Below, piece after piece: positions 44,579 to 55,238 of a DNA stretch of 64,000 bases; positions within the stretch are counted from its first letter, which is position 1; every line of letters begins with the position of its first letter. The stretch comes from Crotalaria pallida. Its lineage: Eukaryota; Streptophyta; Magnoliopsida; Fabales; Fabaceae. A program made the translations under genes and the position numbers. The DNA is taken from the NCBI GenBank assembly GCA_037953625.1, contig CM075653.1, positions 99,551,639 through 99,615,638 of the forward strand, read 5' to 3'. The notes under the pieces are model-generated. The model saw only the letters and a program-made list of their open reading frames with translations. It had not been told where the DNA came from and did not search any database.

Positions 44579-44820
44579 GACTCGAGTATATGGGGAAAAT
44601 ACTCGAGTGTTCTCTGATGCAAACTTCCCATATTTGCACATAATACTCGAGTCTTTTTAAGAACAACTCGAGTATTCTGACTAATGAACAACTCGAGTAT
44701 TCTGACTAATGAACAACTCGAGTCTTTTATGAACCACTCAAAAATTCTGGGCAGTCTGATGCACAGTTCCAGAAAAATTGATGAACGACTCGAGTCTTTG
44801 AGTCTATACTCGAGTATTTT
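44579..44820. repeat. ACTCGAGT palindrome array, family X copy 3
   Basis: About eight ACTCGAGT copies, with a further pair at 43506-43535 near the start. One 22-bp segment, AACAACTCGAGTATTCTGAC and two more bases, is directly duplicated. Confidence 0.88.
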
Positions 44821-45066
44821 TGCTAGAACATGCTGAAAATTTTCATTTTTAGTCTAACAACTTTTATTTAAACCTAATGACATGTAAGGGAATGGCATGA
44901 CGCTCCATTTGATGAATTTTATTATCAATTACGTTGCGTATGGAAGTTGAAATATTTCATTGATGCATTTGATGCATGTAGCACATAATGAGACTAATGG
45001 TTATTCTATAATGGAATGGTTCATGTGCATTCATGCATGGTGGAAAGGTGATAAGGTATCGTTTGT

Positions 45067-45410
45067 CATGTTCTTGGAACATGAGGAGGGTACTCTGGGA
45101 GTACCAAATTGGACTATAACTTGCTTGATGTCACATTATTGGTAATGTGGCCAACATTGGTTGCTGTGAACGTGGATGTTATGTCTTGGTGACGCGACGC
45201 ACACTATGGAGAGTGGCGTTTTGGACCACGTTCCAAGCATAGTCGTGCAGCTTGCTCAATGACACATTAGTGGTAATGTGGGCAGCATTGTGGAATGCTG
45301 TTGCTGTAGATATTACGTCTTGGTGACGTGACGCACACTATTGGTAGTGGCGTTATGGATTATATTCCGAGCAGGATCGCTATATGTTATGAGAACGTAT
45401 ACAGGTTGTT
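45067..45410 (+). repeat. Mini-hairpin array, family X copy 3
   Basis: CATGTTC-TTG-GAACATG (45067), GGTACTC-TGG-GAGTACC (45089) and CACATTA-TTGG-TAATGTG (45132), then a second CACATTA/TAATGTG, GCATT-GTGG-AATGC, ACGTC/GACGT and CACTA-TTGG-TAGTG. As in copy 2, stems vary but stay paired and loops are TGG or TTGG. Confidence 0.8.
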
Positions 45411-45632
45411 TGGATGGACGTCAGATCGTGTGGTAGTTGGAGATTCTCAGGAATTGAGAGATAGAAAGCATGCATCATGCATTAAAAATTAAAGATAATT
45501 ATGACTAATAATGGCCGGATTATATGCATATGCATGTTCCTCACTATCTGTTGGATATGACTGTTTAAATTCCTATTATTTCTTATTTGATTATGTGAAT
45601 TGTATTTGCTTACCCCTATGCCCTTGTAGGTG

Positions 45633-45782
45633 ATGGCAAGATTCCTAGCCAGCTTCGAGTTACGCTCACTCCCTAATGGAGTGTGGTACTACGAGGACCA
45701 TCGAGCCACATATGAGGGAGGGGTAGAGGTGACAGTCTATCACCCTCATCCCCTGGTTCGTTTTCGTCCTCGTAGGTTCTGA
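45633..45782 (+). CDS. Family X short conserved protein, copy 3 (49 aa)
   Basis: ATG right after the acceptor-like CCTTGTAG/GTG. The peptide has LPNGVW, YEGGVEVT, YHPHPLVR and ends RPRRF before TGA. It aligns without gaps through most of its length with copies 1 and 2. Most DNA differences are at third codon positions, which suggests the protein has been under selection. An upstream exon ending at 44166 (KQDLD, then VMA) is plausible but its ATG is out of phase here. Function unknown; no membrane segment or known motif. Confidence 0.5.
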   Translation: MARFLASFELRSLPNGVWYYEDHRATYEGGVEVTVYHPHPLVRFRPRRF

Positions 45783-45800
45783 GTCCCGATTGTATACACC

Positions 45801-46124
45801 ATGCATGTTCCCCCTTTTTACACTTACCACGGACCACCCCCACAGAGACCTACTCGACGCTTTCATATTTTTCGTTTTAGGGCTGCCACTCGATCTCACC
45901 CTGCTGCCTCTCGTGTTGTTAAAGAGGATACTCCTGTCCCTAGTCCGACTAGTCCGATGCGCGGGTCTTCTCCTGTTGACCCAGTGCCCAATAGAAGGGC
46001 ACGGACCCCATCGGACGATGTAGAGGAGGATCCCGAGGAGGGGTCGGAGGAGCTCGAGGAGGACCCCATCGAGAATTCGACTGGCAGCCAGTGGGGAGTT
46101 GGGGATCCACCGGAGGATGCATGA
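45801..46124 (+). CDS. Family X downstream module, copy 3 (107 aa)
   Basis: In the same frame as 45633-45782, separated only by its TGA and six codons. Opens MHVPPFYTYHGPPPQRPTRR, then a basic stretch (FRFRAATRSHPAASRVV), a proline/serine-rich part and an acidic tail (EEDPEEGSEELEEDP). Copies 1 and 2 conserve the opening and, for copy 2, the acidic tail. It could be reached by stop readthrough, reinitiation or separate splicing. Function unknown. Confidence 0.45.
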   Translation: MHVPPFYTYHGPPPQRPTRRFHIFRFRAATRSHPAASRVVKEDTPVPSPTSPMRGSSPVDPVPNRRARTPSDDVEEDPEEGSEELEEDPIENSTGSQWGVGDPPEDA

Positions 46125-46926
46125 GGTAGATGACAGGGATGAGGGACATGTTTTGCCATTGCTGGAGGTATGACCTGACGGGCTGATGGAGGAGGACTTT
46201 TGGCTTATATGGAGGATCACTGGACCATCTTCAAAACTCTCTACATTTTTTTGACTTGTGATATATTGTATATAGTGTGAGAGAGAGTTTTATACTGATG
46301 GTCTACTTTATATTTTATGGACTTGTACTTGTGCCTATGTCTTGCACATAACTTTTATTATGCTATTATCTTGTACTCTTGAACTACTTTCCTTATGCAT
46401 ATAAATATGTATTATGTGTGCAAATGATCAAGAGTACTATAAATTCCATTTTCCGCCTACTTTGATTTGGATCGTAAGAAAACAATTTTTTTTTACAACA
46501 AGGATTGAGATAACGAGACTTTTTTTAACAATTTACCCATTATCTATAGGTATCCTTTAAATAAAATCAACGTTAACGCAATCATTAATAATTTTTTTTT
46601 ATGATCCAATATTTTAAGACCCTTAACATTATTACGCCCCAAGTTTCTATAAGAAGATAAAGCAAGTCCATATAATTAATCTATTTTAAAAAGATCTTAT
46701 CTCATTATAATAAAGTAGAGAGCGTTTCATTTTTCACTCTCACGAAGGAAAGTGGATAAATTTGTTAGTGGCATTGGAAATGTGAAAATTTGATATATTT
46801 TTTCGAAACTACCCTTATAATTATTATTGGAACTCTAAAAAGTGTTGACTTTATAGAGGTGTTTGTGAAAAAAAAAGTAATTAAATGTATTCAAGGCATG
46901 CTCTCTGCTTTAATCAATCAAATTTG

Positions 46927-49032
46927 TGTTGGAAGTCAAGCTTTCAAAGGACTTCAAGTGCAAGTATTATATGGTTTTGATGATAACAAACTCAAGATTG
47001 TCAAGTTCATATCAAGTGCAATCACAAGATCTTCTTCCTTCAAGTCCAAGCTTCAAGTTGAAAAATCAAGCAAATGAAGTTGAAGTTTCAAGCAAATGAA
47101 GATTTTAGCCTTTTCCCTTAGGACATCATGTAAGGTAATGAAGTCAAGGTTTATATTATGTTAAAAGGCCAATATAAGTTTTTCTAAATATATTTTTCAT
47201 ATAAAAGGAGAAGAAAAAGAAGTTTTGTGAAAATCAGTTTTTATATCTTAGTTTTGGTGAAAATATCTGATGTTACAAAACTCTGAATATTTTTATGTAT
47301 ACAAGAAGGAGTAATCGATTAATTAGCTGAGTTAATCAATTAACCTTGTTGCATCATAGAAAAATCAGAGAGCTTGTAATCGATTAAGTGAACTTTGCTA
47401 ATCCATTACTTTCTAATGAGAGTGATCGATTACCTGGCTCAAGTAATCGATTAAAATTGTTGCATCATATATTTTCCTGAGACAAAGTAATCGATTACAT
47501 GCCTTGTAGTAATCGATTACATGCCTTGTAGTAATCGATTACATGATGTTGCATCATATACAATTATCAGAGGCTCAGTTATCGATCATTAGATAAGTGA
47601 TAATCGATTATATGAGTGACATCATACATTAAACAGAAGTGAAGTAATCGATTACATGCATGTGCTAATCGATTACTGGTTTTTAAACTGAATTTCAAAG
47701 TTTCTATTTTTAAAGGGATAATCGATTACCTCCCTGAAGCAATCGATTACCTCAAATTTTATTGAAAAATGTGTCAGAATCATTTTGATTTATTTTCAGA
47801 TTTGTTTTTACTTAATTGATTCTGATTTATTTTCAAAATTCGAATTTGATTTTATTTTTGAAAACATTCCTTATTTGTTTTAAGAATCAAATCTTTGTTT
47901 TATTTCTTAAATCTTTTTGATTTGTTTTTGATTTTAAAACTTATTACAAAATCTTATTTTATCTTATTTTGATTTTCAAATTGATTTTAATTTATTTCTT
48001 AAATCTTTTATTTTATCTTTTGATTTGTTTTGATTTCAAAATTAACTCTATTTATTTGTTTTTCAAAATCAGTTCCACTTCCACATTCAACAACTCTGAT
48101 CATTCACGTTCTTTTCTCCTCTTCTCCTCTTCTTCTGTTTTTCACGTTCATATCTTTTTGAAGAAATCAAAACCTTGCATTGGCCTTGTAACTCTTTCAT
48201 TTGACTTCATTATCCTAGTGCTTAATTGTTGTATCAGTGTTGCTTAGAACACACCTTTGTTAGAGTGGCCTTTATATTGTTGTATCAGCACTATTAAGAG
48301 TGCACTATAGGTCTTGTACCCAATCTCTCATATTGTAACCAGTGTTGTAAAGGGGTGTGTAACCCTTAGAGACTAGGGAGTGAATCTCCTAGTGCGGACG
48401 TGCTGCGTTCGTAGTGTTTAGGGTGAGGAACCCTTTCGTGTTGGGTAGTGCTAGACGAACGGTGGGTCACCTAGTAGTTAGGCTATCTGGAAATCTAGGA
48501 AAGGTTTTCCTAGTTGTGTATCGAGGTCCCTAGTGAAAGGAGGTTCCTAGTAGCTTGCAGGGCGCTCTGGTTGTACTTGGGGACGCGAGGCGTCTTTGGT
48601 TTAGTGAAAAGCTCAAGCGGGTCGCTTGGGGACTGGATGTAGGCCGGTTTGCCGAACCAGGATAGAATCTCCGGTGCAATCTCTTCTATCCCTCATCTCT
48701 TTTATTTCAGTTGTTATTGTTGCATGTGCATAGTTGTTATATTATCTCTCTTGCATCATAACAATTATTTTCTTAATATTAATTAATTGTTTTAAATTAA
48801 TTAGCGTGGTAACGTTTCTCGTTGTTATCGTTTTTAATTGTGCCGCGCATATTAGTTTTTATATAATTATTAATATTATCCACTTCCAGTGCAATCGTTT
48901 TTCAACGTTCTAATGGTTTTCCGCTGCAAAGTATATCTGATTTAGTAAAAACGTTTTAAAGCGATTATTTTCCAATGTTTTCGTAAACACCCAATTCACC
49001 CCCCTCTTGGGTGACGGCTGCCAATCCTAACA
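46927..49032 (+). mobile_element. Sirevirus solo LTR, TSD ATTTG
   Basis: 2,106 bp, TGTTGGAAGTCAAGC...CCAATCCTAACA, flanked by ATTTG at 46922-46926 and 49033-49037. The 3' half matches the Sirevirus A LTR (GGGTCACCTAGTAGTTAGGC, AAGCTCAAGCGGGTCGCTTG, CCCCCCTCTTGGGTGA). There is no internal region, so it arose by recombination between the two LTRs. It holds a TAATCGATTA palindrome array at 47312-47750. The 92-residue frame at 47969 is not considered real. Confidence 0.92.
47312..47750. repeat. GTAATCGATTAC palindrome array in solo LTR
   Basis: About twelve copies of TAATCGATTA with flanking G/C, including a direct triplication of TAGTAATCGATTACATGCCT near 47485-47545. Confidence 0.88.
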
Positions 49033-49390
49033 ATTTGGACAGAACGAAATTTAAGGACTTTCAATGATACCCAGATATCGATTGATAGAGTATTTAAGAT
49101 TGTCAAATTCGATATAGCTCATAGAATAGATTTTTGCTTTTCTGATTTTCGTTTATGGCCGAATGTGGCTATTGTTAATAGGATAGTTGCTGAACTTTGA
49201 TTTTATGCCTTCCATTTCTTCTTGGGTTTAAGGCTTGAACCCTTCCTAGAAGGTGGCAAGTCTTTTATCTAAGTTTTGTATTTGTGATTATTTGGTTTGT
49301 GGTAATAAGATTTATTCTTTGTACCAAAAAAAAATTAAAAACCCCAAAATGATCTTATAAATAGGATCGGAGGGAGTATGATAAATAATA

Positions 49391-49653
49391 CTCCCTCCGT
49401 TTCATATGCAGTGTGTTTTAAGGTTATGCACGTGTTTTAAGAAATTGTTAAATGATGTAAGGATTTGTTGTATTTTGACTATAATGCCCTTATATAATCA
49501 TTATTGAAGAGAGAGAAAGGTCTTAGAAGTGAAAAAGAGAGTGTATTAAATAGGGGCGTGTTTGGAAAAATAACATTAATTGTGTATGGGATTAATAAAA
49601 GAACAAGACTTATGAAGCATGGTACAAATGCTAAAACAACATTACATAGGGAG
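49391..49653. mobile_element. Stowaway-like MITE (263 bp)
   Basis: Starts CTCCCTCCGTTTCATATG and ends ATTACATAGGGAG, whose complement starts CTCCCTATGTAATG. TA flanks both ends (49389-49390 and 49654-49655). Length and TA target are typical for Stowaway elements; no coding capacity. Confidence 0.7.
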
Positions 49654-49666
49654 TAACTGTTAATCT

Positions 49667-49691
49667 ATCCTATGCACGAGGTGCATAGGAT
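49667..49691. repeat. Perfect 11-bp inverted repeat
   Basis: ATCCTATGCAC, GAG, GTGCATAGGAT. Isolated hairpin beyond the Stowaway-like MITE; might be a fused pair of transposon ends. Confidence 0.7.
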
Positions 49692-49865
49692 TAAGGCTAT
49701 TGATTGTGTCTTTTAATTAATGAAATATTTTGAAATATGATATTTAAGTATTTTCTCTTTCTCTTTCCTTCATCATTAAAGCACTCAAATACAACTAGTA
49801 CTCCGTACAATGCACCAATTTAACTCACTCACTATTGCACTGTTAATACTCCGTATGTAACGACT

Positions 49866-50000
49866 TAGGGGTGTTCAAAACCGAACCGATCCAATTAAAA
49901 ATCGCAAATCGATCCAAAAAAATCGAAAATCGAAAAAAAACCGCATTTACTGATTTTTTTGGACTCATTTTCTGTAAACCTATAAAAACCGAACCGATCC
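49866..50000. mobile_element. hAT-like left end (unpaired)
   Basis: TAGGGGTGTTCAAAACCGAA at 49866 followed by several CCGAACCGATCC subterminal repeats resembles plant hAT ends. I found no matching right end in the window, so it may be truncated. Confidence 0.45.
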
Positions 50001-51382
50001 AAACCGAACCAATCTTTGCCTATGTGCACATGAAGTTTATTCCTATCCCAACACATTAACGCTATTTCCATTCCTCTCTGCTCTCCTACTATTTCAACTC
50101 ACTATCTCAGAATCTAACGTAAAGTGCATCCTCTTTTCACCGCCGCACCACCCGCCGCACCACCTTTTCCCTTACCTCACCAATCGCGAGTCCAGCTAAG
50201 CTCGGTTCAAGGTATTTTTCTTTCTCTTTTGGTTCTTCAATCTTGTTCATTTGACCCCACAACTGAGTAACCCATGCCCGTTTCCCTCTATTCTTGTCAT
50301 GGAATACTATTTAAGTGTTGATTTAGGGTAATGAAATTGATTAATCGATTTATATCGTGTTTTGATTTTAGTTGTACACCAAGTGTTTGATAAAATATGT
50401 AAGCCATAAATCTGAGTTCAATTTTCTTTTTTTTTCTACTATGTAGTCGCAGCGTTTTTCAGTTGTGTTGACAGTGTTGTGTTTTTTATTTTTAGGTTTT
50501 AGCTGCTCTCAAATACACACACTCACAAACTCACAAGGCACAAAGTCACAAACCCTCAACCAGAACCCAACGGCGCCTGTAGGGTCCAAGAGCTGAGAAC
50601 AATTTGCGAGCCATCACATATGCTAGGAAAATCTTGCGCCATGGGGAGCCACCCACATGAAAGAATTGCTATGGGTCATTGCAACACTAGCTTTTAAAAG
50701 AGATACTAAATGTGCTACATACAAGGTGAGTTTGCATCATGTTTGTGTTTTTCTTTTTTTACCTTGCTTATTAATAATTCTGAGTAGTTGGCAAGATTCG
50801 TGATACTATTTTATTCACTGTTGTGTCATTAATTTTTTATTATCGTTTAATACAGCAGTCAAAAATACATTTTAATGGAAACCTCCTATCTGAATTTGAT
50901 ACTGTTTGTATTCATTTGTCAAACTTCTACTTCCTAAGTTCTACATGGTATTGCACTGTTAGTTTGGAATTATTGTGTTTTTGTATTGCATTGTTGAGTT
51001 TGAAATTCATGTTCACGTTGGAATTCATGTGTTTTGTTATTGTTTTTGTCGAACGATTTTAATGTCCACTTGTTTTGAAACAAGTGGACACATCCACCTC
51101 TTTTTTTACTTTTTGTTTCAGGTAAACACAACTAGGTAATAATGTAATTCATGGATAGTAAGAGGGTAAAGTTTACCTGGAAAAAAATAACAAAGAAAGG
51201 CCACACATCTATCTTCTCCTCACAGTGCCACCGCAGAAGCCCAGCCACACACTCTCTCTTCTCCTCACAGCGCCACCCGTCGAAGCCACAGCCACAGGGC
51301 GTTACGAAAACACCGCCTTCCACCTTCAAATCTATGCCCACCCTTCGATCTATCTCCCTCAGTCTCTACTTCGAATCTCCCT
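50001..51382. other. Region without a recognised gene
   Basis: Mixed AT-rich and C-rich sequence, with a perfect 13-bp inverted repeat at 51063-51090. Frames of 60-80 residues at 50823 and 51151 lack support. Could be the interior of the hAT-like element starting at 49866 or unique DNA. Confidence 0.45.
51063..51090. repeat. Perfect 13-bp inverted repeat with 2-bp spacer
   Basis: TGTCCACTTGTTT, TG, AAACAAGTGGACA. No function assigned. Confidence 0.75.
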
Positions 51383-51821
51383 TGTAACAGCCCGATTTTC
51401 GTAAACCAAAATATTTACTCAAGTTATAAAAATTGAGGCCAGATTTTTTTTTGAGTTGCTACCAAAAACAATCCTTTTCATAAAATACTCCTTTCATAAA
51501 ATAATTTGGTTTATTGACATAAATACTCATAACGAATTTCGTAAGTTACATTGGTCTTCCTTTGAAAGTGAAGCACTTTTGCTAAACATGATTTACATTT
51601 GGCTGTATTACATAAGTGGTACATGGCTTGGTAATCCTTGACTCACAACACCCACCGTAACTTAAACTGAATTTCCTACTATTGCTTCCGCTGCTCTACT
51701 CTGATGAGGACAACTGGGTGAAGCTTCCCTTCCTTCTTACGCCCTGTCTTCATCCTCAAAGTGAAGTCACCTTGCGAGGCCCAGCTCCATTGCCTTTAGA
51801 GTGAAGACCTTCTCGTGATGC

Positions 51822-53400
51822 TGTAGAATCAAGTCTCCAATTAGGTGGATTTATTTTGATGATGACAATATAATTAGATCATGGAGTTAAAGCAAGAATT
51901 CAAGCTCATCAAGTCAAGAAGATCAAGTGCATTATGTATCTATTCATTCTCAATTTTATTTTGAATGTAATTTTATTTTATTGAGAGTGGGTAGTTTAGG
52001 AAGTAATCTCAACCTAGGATAAATAATTTTAATGCATGAAAAATGTTGGGGTTACATAAAATTATTCCTTGAAGAGAGAATTGAAATTAATTGTTGAAAA
52101 ACTTGATTTTTATCATCTCTGGCCAAAATACTCGAGTAAGCTGAATTATACTCGAGTATTACAAGACTCGAGTAAGTAAAAAGTACTCGAGTATCAAAAC
52201 ACTCGAGTACTTCCCAGAATACTCGAGTATTTCAGGCTCAAGTCAGAGATTTGACCGTTAGTTCAATACATGGGCATTTCTATTGAAAGATGGGCAAAAG
52301 ACTCGAGTAGTCTCAAAAATACTCGAGTATTTTGTCTCTGACAGCAAATTTTTTAACCGTTAGAAGAGGGCAAAAATGGGAGAAAAGAATTACTCTCACT
52401 CTCTCATTCCCTCTTCCATATATCAGAAATCAATGCCATTGAACTAACCAACAAGAACATTAAAGTCTATTGGGAAAAACATTCATTTTGCTAATTCTCT
52501 CTCAAGTGAAAAACTTACTCTAACTCAATATTCATTCATCATTATTATTTGTTCTAAGAGTTAGAGTTGTGCTTAATTGTTGTGGATATCATTTGTTGGA
52601 TCACTCCACATACACATACACATCTTGTTCTCAAAATCTTGGTTAGTAACCAAGTGTACCTAAGTGGGTCTTAGGTTCATTCAAGACTTGGGTGGTTCTC
52701 AAGCAATTGCTAAGAGGTTCTTAGCTTTGGTGGAGCTCTTGAAGGTTTCAAGGAGCTTGAAGAAGAAGGAGTCTTCATCACCAACTTCAAATTGGGGTAG
52801 AAATTCAAGAGTTTGGTACACTCTTGAAAGGGTTAGGTTGAGTGAGGCATCTCAATACCCTTGTAATATTTCTAAACAATTTGATTTTAGTAGACACTCC
52901 TAAGGTTCTTAGGGGGACTGGACTAGCTCTCTAAATAGAGAGTGAACCAGTATAAAATTGTTGATGTTGATTTTTATAGCTTTCTTTACCTTCAAGTAAA
53001 AACCAAACCTAAGTTGCTCTAAAGGGGGAAATTAATTAGAGTAGTAATTCCGCATCAATTTAGTTGTTTTCAAGTTGTTATAGCTATATTTAATTGTATT
53101 CTACTCTATTAATAATCTGCCTTGAACTGTATTCATTGTTATTGATTAAAGTGCATATTTTCCAGAAACTGTTTTTCTGCTATCTGCACGATTTACTCGA
53201 GTATTCTTGGAAAGACTCGAGTGTTCTTGAGTTTTTACTCGAGTAGTTTTGAAAACACTCGAGTGTTCTTGCTCTGTTTCTGAAAAATCTGCACTTGATT
53301 AATTATACCTAATTGCATTCGAAAAATTAGTCACTGTTGCATTCAGATTACTATTCACCCCTCTCTAGTAATTGCAAAGCCCGCTTGTTGGTTTCCAACA
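51822..53400 (+). mobile_element. Sirevirus D 5' LTR
   Basis: 1,579 bp, TGTAGAATCAAGTCTCC...GGTTTCCAACA. ACTCGAGT arrays at about 52131-52327 and 53195-53265. The 79-residue frame at 52664-52903 is repeated unchanged in the 3' LTR but has no relatives I recognise. Confidence 0.96.
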
Positions 53401-53402
53401 AG

Positions 53403-53414
53403 TGGTATCAGAGC
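53403..53414 (+). other. Primer-binding site, Sirevirus D
   Basis: TGGTATCAGAGC two bases after the LTR; complementary to initiator Met-tRNA. Confidence 0.92.
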
Positions 53415-53466
53415 TCGGTCGAAAGATCGAGCGTAAAAGCTTTTTCGAAAAGATCCTTTGGAAACT

Positions 53467-55225
53467 ATGGGCTCTAGCAATTATCAAGAAGGTTCCTCTT
53501 CAATAAACCGCCCTCCATTCTTTAATGGTGAAGGGTATGCTTATTGGAAGGTTAGGATGAGAGTTTTTATTGAAGCAATAGACATCGATATTTGGGATGC
53601 AATAGAGGATGGTCCTTATATTCCTAGACATATGGTAAATGGGGAAGTCATTGAAATTCCTAGGAAAAGTTGGAATGATGATGATAAAAAGAAAGCATCA
53701 TTTGATTTAAAAGCTAAAAACATCATCTTTTCGGCTTTATCCCATGATGAATTTTATAGAATTTCTCAATGCAAGTCGGCTAAGGAAATGTGGGACACTT
53801 TGGAAGTCACGCATGAAGGAACAATGAAGTAAGAAATGCTAGATTAAATTCTTTAACACATGAATATGAATTATTTCACATGTTCTCGAACGAATCTATT
53901 GATGACTTACAAAAGAGGTTTTCACATATTGTTAGCCACTTGATTTCACTAGGAAAGCAATTTCGTGATGGTGAAACTACTCACAAAATTTTGAGATGTC
54001 TTGATATAAAATGGCAACCTAAGGTCACCGCCATCAAGGAGTCCAAGGATTTAAATACTATGGACTTGGCAACCTTGTTTGGGAAGCTCAAGGAGCATGA
54101 GATTGACCTATCAAGACTTAGCTCACATGAGGAGTCGGAAAAAAAGAAGAAGAGTATCTCTCTCAAGGCCTCAACTAAAGTTGTAAAAGAGGTTGAAGAT
54201 GACTCAACTAGTGAGAACTCCGATCATGCACTCAATGAGGAGGAAATTGGATTGTTTGCAAAAAGATTCAACAAATTCCTCAAGGGTAAGAAGAGTGGCT
54301 CATCATCAAGAGAAAGAAGACCCAGGAACACAAGTCAAAGAACAAGACTTCAAGTGATGTAGTGAAGTGTCATGAATGTGGAGGCATTGGACACATAAGG
54401 ATGGAATGTCCTACATACTTGAGAAAGAATGAAAAGAAGACCCAAGAGGGCAAGGGCAAGAGGGCTTACATTGTGTGGGATGCACCGGAAAAGGATGCAA
54501 AATCATCATCAAGTAGCTCGGATGATGAAGTTGCAAATCTATGTCTCATGGCAAGAACCAACAATGAAGCCTCAAGTGCAAATGGTGAAAATGAGGATGA
54601 GGTATCATCTCAAAGCTCTAGCTTTTCCTCTTCCTCTATTCCTTATGATGATTTGCTCAATGAATACAATGAAATGTTAACACAATTTGAAAAACTAGCT
54701 AAGATTAACAAGGAAAAAGGAAAGAAAATTTTGGAGTATCAAAAAGAGATTAATGAATTAGAAAAGTACATAAATGAATTGAAACTCCAAAATGCTTCTT
54801 TAGAACTTGTTAATTCTAGTCATGTTTGTGATTGTGCAAGTGATGAGAAAACTATTGTTTATTGTGAGAAATGTGACATTCTTGAAAATGAAATAAAAGA
54901 TTTGAAACACAAACTCACAATATCAAATAGTGATAGAAACCTAGACCGGATAATTAAATCTCAAAGAAATTATTCAAACAAAACCGGTTTAGGATATGTC
55001 CAAAAGAAAAAGGACAATAAAAGGGTTGGTTCATCTTCTAAAATTCATTATACAAAGAAACCAACTTGCTTTTATTGTGGAAAGTTTGGACATACAAACA
55101 ATAGGTGCCACATTAAACATGTTGAAATTCAAAAAGGCACTTATGTTTGGGTTAAGAAGGAAGAAACACCAAAAGCTAACCCAAAGGGACCCAACATAAT
55201 TTGGGTACCCAAAATGAGCAAATGA
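53467..55225 (+). pseudogene. gag: Sirevirus D gag, two frameshifts
   Basis: Starts ATG 53467 (MGSSNYQEGSSSINRPPFF). The capsid part (YWKVRMRVFIEAIDIDIW) runs to a one-base loss near 53828, where the first frame ends at HEGTMK; the second frame covers 53831-54361. A second shift near 54310-54330 places the two zinc knuckles (CHECGGIGHIRMEC, CFYCGKFGHTNNRC), KRAYIVWDAP and a coiled coil in a third frame, ending WVPKMSK at TGA 55225. Alignment with the intact gag of B (36277-38271) shows the same domain order. An otherwise young element with a broken gag would need gag supplied in trans. Confidence 0.88.
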
Positions 55226-55238
55226 TCTTGTTTTGTAG

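Larger units (their letters stand above)
43239..46729 (+). mobile_element. Family X LTR-type unit, copy 3, TSD TTTTT
   Basis: Starts TGTAACAACCCAAATTTTTA at 43239 and ends GCGTTTCA at 46729. TTTTT flanks both sides (43234-43238 and 46730-46734); being low complexity this duplication is weaker evidence than in the other copies. Length 3,491 bp. Same order of landmarks as copies 1 and 2: ACTCGAGT pair (43506), TATATAA (43664), donor-like GAT/GTAAGG (44167), ACTCGAGT array (44579-44820), hairpins (45067-45410), acceptor-like CCTTGTAG (45629), then coding segments. Confidence 0.82.
46860..49336 (+). pseudogene. 5'-truncated LINE: ORF2 C-terminus and 3' end, split by a solo LTR
   Basis: Reading across the solo LTR 46927-49032, one frame gives IWTERN...RTFND and ends WPNVAIVNRIVAEL before TGA near 49200. 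This aligns with the last residues of the LINE at 13014 (IWKERNERTFN, WPDRLLVSRICNEL). The following 3' leader also matches (CCTAGAAGGTGGCA, GTTTGTGGTAATA, TACCAAAAAAAA). Only the last 60 or so codons remain, typical of incomplete LINE insertion. The left edge is approximate. Confidence 0.75.
43199..49376. mobile_element. Possible Mariner/Stowaway-like element split by later insertions
   Basis: The complement of the right end, CTCCCTCCGATCCTATTTAT at 49376, continues ATAAGATCATTTTGGGGTTTTT. The left side at 43204 reads TCCGACCCTATTTATAAG and CCCTTTTGCGGTTTTT, a clear inverted match of about 35 bp. The outermost left bases differ (GAGGG instead of CTCCC) and no clean TA duplication is seen on the left. 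Family X copy 3, a LINE fragment and a solo LTR lie within. Confidence 0.4.

Noticed and set aside
52664..52903. 79-residue frame, repeated identically at 61765-62004
   Set aside because: It lies in the two LTRs of a young element, so identity is expected without coding function; composition follows local direct repeats and no relatives are recognised.
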